A stretch of 64,000 nucleotides of DNA, taken from the NCBI RefSeq assembly GCF_003352165.1, contig NZ_CP029176.1:1302001-1366000 (forward strand), written 5' to 3'. The position numbers and the translations under genes were made by a program. Source of the stretch: Acidibrevibacterium fodinaquatile (GTDB lineage: Bacteria; Pseudomonadota; Alphaproteobacteria; Acetobacterales; Acetobacteraceae). Positions 45,079 through 54,017 of this stretch are shown here, piece after piece (positions within the stretch are counted from its first letter, which is position 1; each line of letters opens with the position of its first letter). Under the pieces are notes generated by a model. That model saw only the letters and a program-made list of their open reading frames with translations, made no database searches and had not been told where the DNA came from.

Positions 45079-46185
45079 ATGACAGCGCCGCGGATCATCG
45101 AGGTTTTGCCGCCGAGCGAGGCGTTTTCGCCCGCCGCCGCCGGCGCCATCGCGCTGATGGTGGCGCGGCTGTTTGCCCGCAGCGAGGCGTTCGCGCCCTT
45201 GGTGCTCGGGCCGGCGCCGCCCGCGCCGGCCTTCCCGGGCGTTGCGTTTCAGCCGGTGCGGCCGGCGTTTCGCCCGCTGCGCCGCGCAACGCGGTATGCG
45301 ATCGGGGTGCAGCGGGCGGCGCGGGCGCTCTCGCCGGCGCTGATCGCGGTCCATAACCGCCCCGATATCGCCCGTTTTCTCGCCGGCCGCGGCGCAGCCC
45401 CGGTGCTTCTTTGCCTGCAGAACGATCCGCAAGCGATGCGCGCAAGCCACACGCCGGCGGCGCGGGAGGGGCTGCTCCGCGTGCTCGGCGGGGTGATCGT
45501 CGCCTCCGACTTTCTGCGCCGGCGGTTTCTCGACGGGCTTTCGCCGGACGCGGCGGCGCGGGTTTCCGTGGTGCCAAACTGCCTTGACTTCGCGGCTTTG
45601 CCGCCGCCGCTGCCGGCCGCGGCGCGCGAGCCGGAAATCCTTTATGTCGGCCGGGTGGTCGCGGATAAAGGGGTGGACGGGTTCGTCGCCGCCTGCGCTG
45701 ATGCCTTGCCGCGGCTTGCGGGCTGGCGGGCGAGCATCATCGGCGCCGATCGGTTTGGGGCGGCAAGCCCCGAGACGCCATTTCTGCGCGGCATCCGCGA
45801 GCGGGCGGCGCAAGCCGGGATCACGATGCACGGCTATCGCACCCATGATCAGGTGCTGGCGGCGATGGCGCGGGCGGCGATCGTTGCGGTGCCGAGCCGT
45901 TGGGATGAACCGTTCGGCCTGACCGCGATCGAGGCGATGGCGAGCGGCGCGGCGCTGATGACGACACGGCGCGGCGCATTACCCCATCTCGCCGGCGCCG
46001 CCGCTCTCTATATCGACCCCGATGACGTCGCCGGCATGGCGCAGGCGATCATCGCGCTCGCCGCTGACCCCGAACGCCGCGCGACCCTTGCGCGCGCCGG
46101 CCTCGCGCGGGCGCGGGATTTCGATTGCGCCGCCGTGCTCACCACGCTCGATCGCTTGCGCCGCGAGATCGTCGGCCGGGGTTAG
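45079..46185 (+). CDS. GT4-family glycosyltransferase
   Basis: A 368-aa GT-B fold enzyme. The donor-binding domain contains [16 protein letters not shown] and the characteristic [18 protein letters not shown] (acidic-x7-acidic motif). The acceptor domain (about residues 1-170) is unlike any I can name, so the sugar and acceptor are unknown; LPS or other cell-surface glycan assembly is usual for this family. No other polysaccharide genes are next to it. Confidence 0.85.
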   Translation: MTAPRIIEVLPPSEAFSPAAAGAIALMVARLFARSEAFAPLVLGPAPPAPAFPGVAFQPVRPAFRPLRRATRYAIGVQRAARALSPALIAVHNRPDIARFLAGRGAAPVLLCLQNDPQAMRASHTPAAREGLLRVLGGVIVASDFLRRRFLDGLSPDAAARVSVVPNCLDFAALPPPLPAAAREPEILYVGRVVADKGVDGFVAACADALPRLAGWRASIIGADRFGAASPETPFLRGIRERAAQAGITMHGYRTHDQVLAAMARAAIVAVPSRWDEPFGLTAIEAMASGAALMTTRRGALPHLAGAAALYIDPDDVAGMAQAIIALAADPERRATLARAGLARARDFDCAAVLTTLDRLRREIVGRG

Positions 46186-46230
46186 GGAAACTCTGAAAAC
46201 GCGGGTTTGGGGACGCTGTCGCCTTTGGGT

Positions 46231-46247
46231 CCAGGGTGGAGCCCTGG
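46231..46247 (+). other. Small hairpin in the pheST leader region
   Basis: CCAGGG / CCCTGG with a 5-nt loop lies in the 157-bp gap between the glycosyltransferase gene and pheS. There is no T-run after it and no convincing Phe-rich leader peptide, so I do not claim pheM-like attenuation. Confidence 0.3.
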
Positions 46248-46342
46248 CCTTGCCTGATGCGTTTCCACCCAGACGATTGATCAACGACGCGCCGGGCGCC
46301 AAAAGGCTGCCTGTTTCAGTCTCTCAAGGATGGCCCTCGCGC

Positions 46343-47413
<1,071 letters not shown>

Positions 47414-47416
47414 GCG

Positions 47417-49876
47417 ATGAAATTCACCCTCTCCTGGCTCCGCGATCATCTCGAGACCGAGGCGCCGCTTGCCCGCCTCACTGAGACCCTGTCTGCGATC
47501 GGGCTCGAGGTCGAAAGCATCGATGACCGCGCCGCGGCGCTGGCGCCGTTCCGCATCGCGCAGGTGATCGCGGCGGAGCCGCATCCGGACGCCGATCGCC
47601 TGCGCGCATGCCGGGTCGAGACCGGAATGGGGGCGCCGGTTTCGGTGGTTTGCGGTGCGCCAAACGCCCGGGCGGGCATGAAAACCGTCTTCGCGCCGCC
47701 CGGCAGCGTCATTCCGGGCACCGGGGTCACGCTGAAAACCGGCAAGATCCGCGGGGTCGAAAGCGCCGGGATGCTGCTTTCGCTCCGCGAGCTTGGGCTT
47801 GGCGAGGATCATGCCGGCATCGTCGAGCTGCCCGAAAGCGCGCCGGTCGGGGCGAGCTATGCCGGCTGGGCGGGGCTCGACGATCCGGTGATCGAGATCG
47901 CTGTCACCCCCAATCGTGGTGACGCGCTGGCCGTGCGCGGCATCGCCCGCGACCTCGCCGCTGCCGGATTGGGGCGGCTCAAGCCCTGGTCGGCGCCGCA
48001 GGTTGCAGCCGCTTTCAAAAGCCCGCTCGCCTGGCGGATCGACTGGCCGGAGGCCTGCCCCTACGTGCTCGGGCGGAGCTTTCGCGGCGTGCGTAATGGC
48101 CCGAGCCCGGATTGGCTGGCCGCGCGCCTGCGCGCAATTGGTCTCCGCCCGATCAACGCCCTTGTCGACATCACCAATTTCTTTACCTTCGATCTCGGCC
48201 GGCCGCTCCATGTCTTCGATATCAAAAAAATCCGCGGCCATGAGATGGTGATGCGCCGCGGCGCTGGCGAGACGCTGCGCGCGCTCAATAACCGCGAATA
48301 TCGACTGGAGCGGGAGGATTGCGTGATCGCCGATGCCGCCGGTGTGCGCTCGCTCGCCGGGATCATGGGCGGGGTCGAGAGCGGCTGTGACGACGAGACC
48401 AGCGAGGTTTTCCTCGAATGTGCGCTGTTCGATCCGGTGCGGATCGGCCAGAGCGGGCGGCGGCATCAAATTCTTTCCGATGCAAGGAGCCGCTTCGAAC
48501 GCGGCATCGACCCGGCGCTGCTGCCTGATGCGGTCGCGGCGGCGAGCCGGATGATCCTCGATCTCTGCGGCGGTGAGGCGAGCGAGGTCGTCTCCGCCGG
48601 CGCCGAGCCGCGCTGGCAGCGACAAGCGGCGCTGCGGTTTGCCCGGCTGCGTGAGCTCGGCGGGGTCGAGATCGCGCCCGAGACCGCGATCGCGCGGCTC
48701 GAAGGGCTCGGCTTCGCGCTTGTGGCGCGTGACACGGAGCGTGCGGTGTTCGCCGTTCCCGCTTGGCGCAACGACATCGCCGCACCCGGCACCCTCGATC
48801 TCGCGCCCGGAATCGCCGCCGATCGCGCCGCAAGCCTTGCCGACAGTGTCGCCGCGATCGCCCCCGAGGCCGATCTGATCGAGGAGGTGTTGCGGCTCGG
48901 CGGACTGGACGCGGTGCCGGCGGTCTCGCTGCCGCGGCTCGCCCCGCTCCCGCGGGCGAGCCTCAGCCCCGCTGGTGCGCGCGCAGCACTCGCGCGGCGG
49001 GTGCTGGCCGCGCGCGGTCTCGCAGAGTGCGTGAGTTTCGCCTTCATGGCGCGGCATGATGCGGCGCGGTTCGGCGAGACACCGGAGCGGCTGCGCCTTC
49101 TCAACCCCATCGCCGCTGATCTTGACCAGTTGCGCCCGACCCCGCTCGCGGTGCTCGCGCACGCGGCGGCCCGCAATCTTGCGCGTGGCGCCGAGCACGT
49201 CGCGATCTTCGAAATCGGCCCCGGATTCGCCGCCGATGGCGCGCGCGAGATCGCCGCCGGGCTTCGCGCCGGCGCCCCGCCACGCCATTGGGCGGTGCCG
49301 GCGCGCGCCTTCGATGCGTTCGATGCCAAGGCCGACGCGCTCGCGGTGCTGGCGGCGCTCGGTGTCGCGCCGGACTCTCTCTCGACCGTCGCCGAAGCGC
49401 CGGCGCATTACCATCCCGGCCGTGCCGCGATGCTCCGCCTCGGCCCGCGCGCGGTGCTCGCGGTCTTCGGCGAACTCCACCCCAACGTCACCGCCGCCCT
49501 CGACATTACCGGCGCGGCGGTGGCGTTCGAGATTTTTCTCGATGCCATCCCCGCCGCCAAGCGCCGCCGGCGCGCGCCGCCCGCGCTTTCGCCGCTGCAG
49601 CCGGTGCGTCGCGATTTCGCCTTCGTCGTCCGCGATGACGTGCCGGCGGACATGGTTTTGCGCGCCGCGCGCGCGGCGGAGCGAGACCTCATCGCCAGCG
49701 TCTCGTTGTTTGACGTCTATACTGGCGAGGGGTTGGCGGCGGGCGAGACGTCGCTTGCGATCGAAGTGGTGTGGCAGCCGCGCGAGCGAGCGCTGACGGA
49801 TGCCGAGATCGAGGCGATGGCAGCACGCATCGTCGCCGCCGTCACCGCCGCGACCGGCGCGCGATTGCGGGGCTGA
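47417..49876 (+). CDS. pheT: Phenylalanine--tRNA ligase beta subunit
   Basis: An 819-aa subunit with the normal domain order: EMAP/tRNA-binding domain (about residues 40-150), B3/B4 editing domain (about 210-390), B5, the inactive synthetase-like core and the C-terminal anticodon-binding FDX-ACB domain (about 725-819). GPNAR-like CGAPNARAGMKTVFAPPGS and PINALVDITNFFTFDLGRPLHVFD are typical. Translational coupling to pheS is likely. Confidence 0.97.
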   Translation: MKFTLSWLRDHLETEAPLARLTETLSAIGLEVESIDDRAAALAPFRIAQVIAAEPHPDADRLRACRVETGMGAPVSVVCGAPNARAGMKTVFAPPGSVIPGTGVTLKTGKIRGVESAGMLLSLRELGLGEDHAGIVELPESAPVGASYAGWAGLDDPVIEIAVTPNRGDALAVRGIARDLAAAGLGRLKPWSAPQVAAAFKSPLAWRIDWPEACPYVLGRSFRGVRNGPSPDWLAARLRAIGLRPINALVDITNFFTFDLGRPLHVFDIKKIRGHEMVMRRGAGETLRALNNREYRLEREDCVIADAAGVRSLAGIMGGVESGCDDETSEVFLECALFDPVRIGQSGRRHQILSDARSRFERGIDPALLPDAVAAASRMILDLCGGEASEVVSAGAEPRWQRQAALRFARLRELGGVEIAPETAIARLEGLGFALVARDTERAVFAVPAWRNDIAAPGTLDLAPGIAADRAASLADSVAAIAPEADLIEEVLRLGGLDAVPAVSLPRLAPLPRASLSPAGARAALARRVLAARGLAECVSFAFMARHDAARFGETPERLRLLNPIAADLDQLRPTPLAVLAHAAARNLARGAEHVAIFEIGPGFAADGAREIAAGLRAGAPPRHWAVPARAFDAFDAKADALAVLAALGVAPDSLSTVAEAPAHYHPGRAAMLRLGPRAVLAVFGELHPNVTAALDITGAAVAFEIFLDAIPAAKRRRRAPPALSPLQPVRRDFAFVVRDDVPADMVLRAARAAERDLIASVSLFDVYTGEGLAAGETSLAIEVVWQPRERALTDAEIEAMAARIVAAVTAATGARLRG

Positions 49877-49959
49877 TCCACGGGCGGCGCCGCGACCCGC
49901 GCGCCGCGATTGCATGCGTGCTGGCGTGGTGCGATGGTGAGGTGAGGGAGGAAAGCACG

Positions 49960-51114
49960 ATGTTCGTTCGGGTTGGCGATCTTGTGACGCATGTCCAGGT
50001 TTCGGGTCCGGCCGGGGCGCCGGCGCTGGTTCTTCTCCACTCGCTCGGCACCTCGCTCCATGTCTGGGATGCGCAGGTGGATGCGCTGGCGCGCCGGTTT
50101 CGCGTCATTCGGCCGGATTTGCGCGGCCACGGCCTGACCACGGTCACGCAAGGCCCCTATCACATGGCAACGCTCGCGCGCGACGTGCTCGGCCTGCTCG
50201 ATGCGCTGTCGGTCGCGAACGCCCATGTCGCCGGGCTCTCGATCGGCGGCCTGATCGCCCAAGCCATGGCCGAGATCGCGCCGCGGCGGGTCAAAACCCT
50301 CATTCTCTGCGACACCGCCATGGTCATCCCGCCGCCGTCGAACTGGCACGAGCGGGCGCGGCTGGTGCGCGAGGGCGGTATGGCGGCGAGCGCCGAGGCG
50401 GCGATGGCGCGTTGGGTGACGCCGGGTTTTCGCGACCAGCCGGCGGCGCTCGGCCTTCGCCAAATGCTGCTCCGGACCGATCCCGAAGGCTATGCCGGCG
50501 CCGCCGAAGCGATCGCGACCGCGGATTTCACCGCGATCACCCCGAAGCTCAAACTCCCCGCCCATGTCATCGTCGGCGCGCAGGACGAGGCAACCCCGGT
50601 CGCCAGCGCGAAGGCGCTGCAAGCGGCGCTCGGCGCCTCGCTCGCCATCATCCCCGATGCCGCCCATATCCCGACCATCGAGCACCCGCGCGCGGTCAGC
50701 GCCGAAATCGCCGCCTTTCTCCTCGCCAATACCGAAAGCGACACGTATGAAGCCGGGCTCCGCGTTCGCCGCGAGGTGCTCGGCGAGGCGCATGTCACGC
50801 GCGCGCTGGCGGCGGCAACCGAGTTCGACCGCGGCTTTCAGGAATTCATCACAAGGAGTGCCTGGGGCGGGGTCTGGGCGCGCGGCGATCTCGACCGGCG
50901 CACCCGCAGCCTGATCACCCTCGCCCTCCTCGCCGCCCTCGGCCAGCACGAGGAATTCCGCCTCCATCTCCGCGCGACGCGCAACACCGGCGCGAATGCC
51001 GAGGAGATCGCGCAAGCGATGCTGCATGTCGCGGTCTATGCCGGCGTGCCCGCGGCCAATGCCGCGATCCGTGAGGCGAAAACGGTGTTCAAAGAAATGG
51101 AGCAAAATCCATGA
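49960..51114 (+). CDS. pcaL: PcaDC fusion: 3-oxoadipate enol-lactonase / 4-carboxymuconolactone decarboxylase
   Basis: A 384-aa bifunctional enzyme of the protocatechuate branch of the beta-ketoadipate pathway. Residues about 1-260 are the alpha/beta-hydrolase lactonase (HSLG oxyanion, nucleophile in GLSIGGL, RPDLRGHG). Residues about 265-384 are the carboxymuconolactone decarboxylase (GLRVRREVLGEAHV, HEEFRLHLRATRNTGA, EIAQAMLHVAVYAGVPAAN). The ATG follows GGGAGGAAAG. The fusion makes the last two lactone steps on one chain. It overlaps pcaH by 4 nt. Confidence 0.93.
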   Translation: MFVRVGDLVTHVQVSGPAGAPALVLLHSLGTSLHVWDAQVDALARRFRVIRPDLRGHGLTTVTQGPYHMATLARDVLGLLDALSVANAHVAGLSIGGLIAQAMAEIAPRRVKTLILCDTAMVIPPPSNWHERARLVREGGMAASAEAAMARWVTPGFRDQPAALGLRQMLLRTDPEGYAGAAEAIATADFTAITPKLKLPAHVIVGAQDEATPVASAKALQAALGASLAIIPDAAHIPTIEHPRAVSAEIAAFLLANTESDTYEAGLRVRREVLGEAHVTRALAAATEFDRGFQEFITRSAWGGVWARGDLDRRTRSLITLALLAALGQHEEFRLHLRATRNTGANAEEIAQAMLHVAVYAGVPAANAAIREAKTVFKEMEQNP

Positions 51115-51815
51115 GCGACCCCGCGCCCTTCCGCCCGGCTGGTGCCGGCGCCCAGCCCGCCTATGACACGCCCTCTTACGCCAGCACCGCCAAACGCCAC
51201 CCGAAAGCGCCCCTCCTTGCCGTCCCGACGACTCTGACCGAGGCCACCGGCCCGCGCTTCTTGCCCAGCCACTTCCCCGCGCTCGCCGATCTTTCGATGA
51301 CCGCGGGCAAGCCCGCCCTCGGCGAGCGGATCATCGTCGAAGGAAGGGTTACGGACGAAGATGGGCGGCCGGTGCCCAACACCATGGTCGAAATCTGGCA
51401 GGCCAACGCCGCCGGCCGCTACGACCATCCAGGCGATCAGCACGACGCGCCGCTCGATCCTCATTTCCACGGCGAGGGGCGGGTTTTTACCGACGCCGAA
51501 GGGCGCTATCGCTTCGTCACCATCAAGCCCGGCGCCTATCCCTGGCGCAACCACCCCAATGCCTGGCGGCCGAACCATATCCATTTCTCGCTCTTTGGCA
51601 GCGGCTTCGCCCAGCGCCTGATCACCCAGATGTATTTCCCCGGCGATCCGCTGCTCGAGCTCGATCCGATCTATCACGCGGTCGCCGATCGTTACGCGCG
51701 CGAGCGGCTGATCGCGCGTTTTGACATCGCATTGACCGAGCCGGAGCGGGCGCTCGGTTATCGTTTCGACATCGTGCTGCGCGGGCGCGGCGCGACCCCG
51801 ATGGAGACTGCCTGA
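51111..51815 (+). CDS. pcaH: Protocatechuate 3,4-dioxygenase beta subunit
   Basis: A 234-aa Fe(III)-bearing subunit of the intradiol ring-cleaving enzyme. The iron ligands are visible: Tyr of AGRYDHP, Tyr of GAYPWRNH, and His residues of RPNHIHFS. The family region VEIWQANAAGRY is intact. It overlaps pcaL (ATGA) and pcaG (TGATG), so subunit synthesis is coupled. Confidence 0.96.
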   Translation: MSDPAPFRPAGAGAQPAYDTPSYASTAKRHPKAPLLAVPTTLTEATGPRFLPSHFPALADLSMTAGKPALGERIIVEGRVTDEDGRPVPNTMVEIWQANAAGRYDHPGDQHDAPLDPHFHGEGRVFTDAEGRYRFVTIKPGAYPWRNHPNAWRPNHIHFSLFGSGFAQRLITQMYFPGDPLLELDPIYHAVADRYARERLIARFDIALTEPERALGYRFDIVLRGRGATPMETA

Positions 51816-52336
51816 TGCCGACCGCGACCGCGAACCAGACCATCGGCCCTTACTGGCATCTGATCGAACATCCGGAATGGGCCGATCTCACCCGCTTTGG
51901 CGCGAGCGGCGCAGTGATCACGGTCACCGGGCGCGTCGTCGATGGCGACGGCGCGCCGGTGGCCGACGCCGCCATCGAGATCTGGCAGGCCGACCCGCCG
52001 GCGGACGCAACCTTCCCCGGCTTCGGCCGCGCGCGCTGCGATGAAGACGGGCGGTTTCAGTTCCGCACCCTCAAACCCGGCCCCGTCCGCGGCCGCGGCA
52101 ACGCCTGGCAGGCGCCGCATCTGGCGCTCGCGCTGCATGCCCGCGGCGTGCTCAAACCGCTGTTCTCGCGCCTCTATTTCGCCGGCGATCCGCGCAACGA
52201 GAGCGACCCGCTGCTCACCGCCATCACCGATCCCGCGCGCCGTGCAACATTGATCGCTCAGGAGGCCGAACCAGGGCATTGGCATCTCGACATCCGCCTC
52301 CAGGGCCCCGGCGAGACGGTGTTTCTCGAGCTTTAG
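51815..52336 (+). CDS. pcaG: Protocatechuate 3,4-dioxygenase alpha subunit
   Basis: A 173-aa structural partner of PcaH, without iron ligands. NQTIGPYWHLI, VADAAIEIWQADP and the C-terminal GHWHLDIRLQGPGETVFLEL fit the alpha subunit. It is shorter than the usual about 200 aa because loops in the middle are missing. The start codon shares its A with the pcaH stop. An AT-rich palindromic repeat begins 10 bp after its stop. Confidence 0.94.
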   Translation: MPTATANQTIGPYWHLIEHPEWADLTRFGASGAVITVTGRVVDGDGAPVADAAIEIWQADPPADATFPGFGRARCDEDGRFQFRTLKPGPVRGRGNAWQAPHLALALHARGVLKPLFSRLYFAGDPRNESDPLLTAITDPARRATLIAQEAEPGHWHLDIRLQGPGETVFLEL

Positions 52337-52346
52337 GGGGAAAAAT

Positions 52347-52390
52347 GTTCTTTTTTGAAAAAAAGAACCAAAAAACTTTTGTCCGTTGGG
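52347..52390 (+). repeat. AT-rich palindromic repeat, copy 4, between pcaG and pcaB
   Basis: A 10-bp palindrome GTTCTTTTTT / AAAAAAAGAAC is followed by CAAAAAACTTTTGTCCGTTGGG, split here as CAAAAAAC and TTTTGTCCGTTGGG. It is the same element as the copy at 18108. It separates two genes of one pathway and could lower pcaB expression by partial termination. Confidence 0.8.
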
Positions 52391-52412
52391 TGGTGCCGCA
52401 GGCCCCGTCGCC

Positions 52413-53789
52413 ATGGCGGTGAACCCCGCCGACAGCCCGATTTTCGGCACGCTTTATGGCGCCGAGACGATGCGGGCGGTGTTCGATGAGCGCGCACTGC
52501 TCCAGCGCATGCTCGATGCCGAGGCGGCGCTGGCCCGCGTCGAAGCGCGGCTCGGGCTGATCCCGGAGGCGGCGGCAGCAGCGATCACCAGCGTCGCGCG
52601 CGTCGAAGCGCTCGACCTCTCGGGCTTGCCGGCGAGCACGCGCAATGTCGGCTATCCCGTGGTTGGGCTGGTCGCCGCCCTCTCGCGCGCCGCCGGCGCC
52701 GAGGCCGGGCGCTGGACGCATTGGGGCGCGACGACGCAGGACATTCTCGATACTGCCGTCGCCCTTCAGGTCAAGGCGGGGCTCGCCCTGCTGCGGTCCG
52801 ATCTGCTTCACCTGATCGCAGCCCTCGCCGAGCAGGCGCAAGCGCATCGCGCGACGGTGATGGCCGGGCGCACCCATTTGCAACACGCGCTGCCGATCAC
52901 CTTCGGGCTCAAATGCGCGGTCTGGCTCGCACCGCTCATCGCCCATGTCGAACGGCTGGACCAGCTCCGCCCGCGTGTCGAGTTGGTGGAACTCGGCGGC
53001 GCGGCGGGAACGCTCGCCTCGCTCGGCGGTGAGGGACTCGCGGTGATGGCGGGCCTGGCCGAGGAGCTGGCGCTCGGCGTGCCGCCGCTTCCCTGGCATG
53101 TGCGTCGCGAGGGCCTGGCCGAGGCGGTGTCGTTCCTCGGCCTTCTCTGCGGCAGCCTCGGCAAGTTCGCAACCGACATCATCCTGCTCGCGCAAACCGA
53201 ACTCGCCGAGGTCGCCGAGCCGCATGCGCCGGGGCGTGGCTCGTCTTCCACCATGCCGCAAAAGCGCAACCCGATCGCCGCCGAATATGTGCTCGCCGCG
53301 ATGCGCGCGGTGCAGGCGCTGGTGCCGCTGATGCAGGGTGCGATGGCGCAGGATTTCGAACGCGCGACCGGCCCCTGGCAGGCTGAGCCGCTGGCGCTGC
53401 CGCAGGCTTTCGTTCTCACCCATGGCGCCGTTCGCCATGCGCTCTTCATCGCGGAAGGCATGGTGGTCGATCCCGCCAGGATGCGCGAAAACCTCGATGC
53501 CACCGGCGGGATGATCGTCGCGGAAGCGGTGATGATGGGGCTCGCGCCGCTGCTCGGGCGGGACGCCGCCCACCACGCCGTGCAAGCCGCCTGCGATCGC
53601 GCGCGCGAGGAAAAAATCCCGCTCGCCAAGGCGCTCGCGACCTTCCCCGAAATCACCGCGCGGCTCGATGCGACGGCGCTCGAAAAATTGACCGATCCCG
53701 CGAATTATCTCGGCAGCACCGCAGATTTCATCGACCGCGTGCTGACGGCGGCAAGGGCGCTCGGCACGTCCTCAGCGTCACCGCCGTGA
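52413..53789 (+). CDS. pcaB: 3-carboxy-cis,cis-muconate cycloisomerase
   Basis: A 458-aa member of the fumarase/aspartase superfamily that lactonises the PcaHG product to 4-carboxymuconolactone, the substrate of the fused PcaDC. Signature GSSSTMPQKRNPIAAEY and the conserved TRNVGYPVVG, HWGATTQDILDTA and AGRTHLQHALPITFG regions are present. The ATG at 52413 is preferred to a TTG nine codons upstream. It lies 76 bp after pcaG, the gap holding a repeat. Confidence 0.95.
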   Translation: MAVNPADSPIFGTLYGAETMRAVFDERALLQRMLDAEAALARVEARLGLIPEAAAAAITSVARVEALDLSGLPASTRNVGYPVVGLVAALSRAAGAEAGRWTHWGATTQDILDTAVALQVKAGLALLRSDLLHLIAALAEQAQAHRATVMAGRTHLQHALPITFGLKCAVWLAPLIAHVERLDQLRPRVELVELGGAAGTLASLGGEGLAVMAGLAEELALGVPPLPWHVRREGLAEAVSFLGLLCGSLGKFATDIILLAQTELAEVAEPHAPGRGSSSTMPQKRNPIAAEYVLAAMRAVQALVPLMQGAMAQDFERATGPWQAEPLALPQAFVLTHGAVRHALFIAEGMVVDPARMRENLDATGGMIVAEAVMMGLAPLLGRDAAHHAVQAACDRAREEKIPLAKALATFPEITARLDATALEKLTDPANYLGSTADFIDRVLTAARALGTSSASPP

Positions 53790-53831
53790 CGGGGCACGAG
53801 TGTGGCAAAAACGCAACATGTCGAGCGGTAT

Positions 53832-53849
53832 TTTGCTGCATTGCACAAA
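53832..53849 (+). promoter_or_regulatory. PhaR-like TGC box upstream of the predicted sRNA
   Basis: The box contains TGCTGCATTGCAC, one mismatch from the TG-N-TGC-N3-GCAA site reported for PhaR/PhbF regulators of polyhydroxybutyrate genes. It ends 7 bp before the -35 element of the predicted small RNA. The motif match is from memory and needs a matrix search. Confidence 0.4.
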
Positions 53850-53855
53850 TTTCAT

Positions 53856-53883
53856 TTGAAGCCAGGCCTGGCGGCGTTATATC
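53856..53883 (+). promoter_or_regulatory. Predicted sigma-70 promoter of the small RNA
   Basis: TTGAAG (53856-53861) and TATATC (53878-53883) are separated by 16 bp. Initiation would be near 53890. The only downstream feature before a strong terminator is the small RNA. Confidence 0.55.
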
Positions 53884-53889
53884 TCGACC

Positions 53890-53968
53890 TGCGCGAGGCC
53901 ATGCCTTGCGCTTTCTTGGACGTTTCCTCCCTAAACTTGGCGGCCTTTCCGGCCGCCATTTTTTTTTT
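53890..53968 (+). ncRNA. Predicted MmgR/ar8-like small RNA, about 79 nt
   Basis: A short transcription unit in the 228-bp gap between pcaB and putA. It contains the pyrimidine-rich motif TTTCCTCCCT (53923-53932), probably unpaired and complementary to ribosome-binding sites. A terminator with a perfect 7-bp GC stem and 10 Ts follows directly. Size, motif and terminator resemble MmgR (ar8 family, about 77 nt) of Sinorhizobium, which limits polyhydroxybutyrate accumulation. I did not run a covariance search; family placement is by pattern recall. Confidence 0.6.
53939..53968 (+). terminator. Strong Rho-independent terminator of the small RNA
   Basis: GGCGGCC / GGCCGCC stem with loop TTTCC, then A and ten Ts. 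It is the clearest intrinsic terminator in the window and would form the 3' end of the predicted small RNA. Confidence 0.9.
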
Positions 53969-54017
53969 GCGCAATCGCCGCCGCGGCGTAACGCGAGGGC
54001 TGGCCGCCGCCGGCGGT

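Noticed and set aside
46186-46342. pheM-like attenuator leader before pheST
   Set aside because: No Phe-rich short reading frame and no hairpin with T-run were found; only a 6-bp stem is present.
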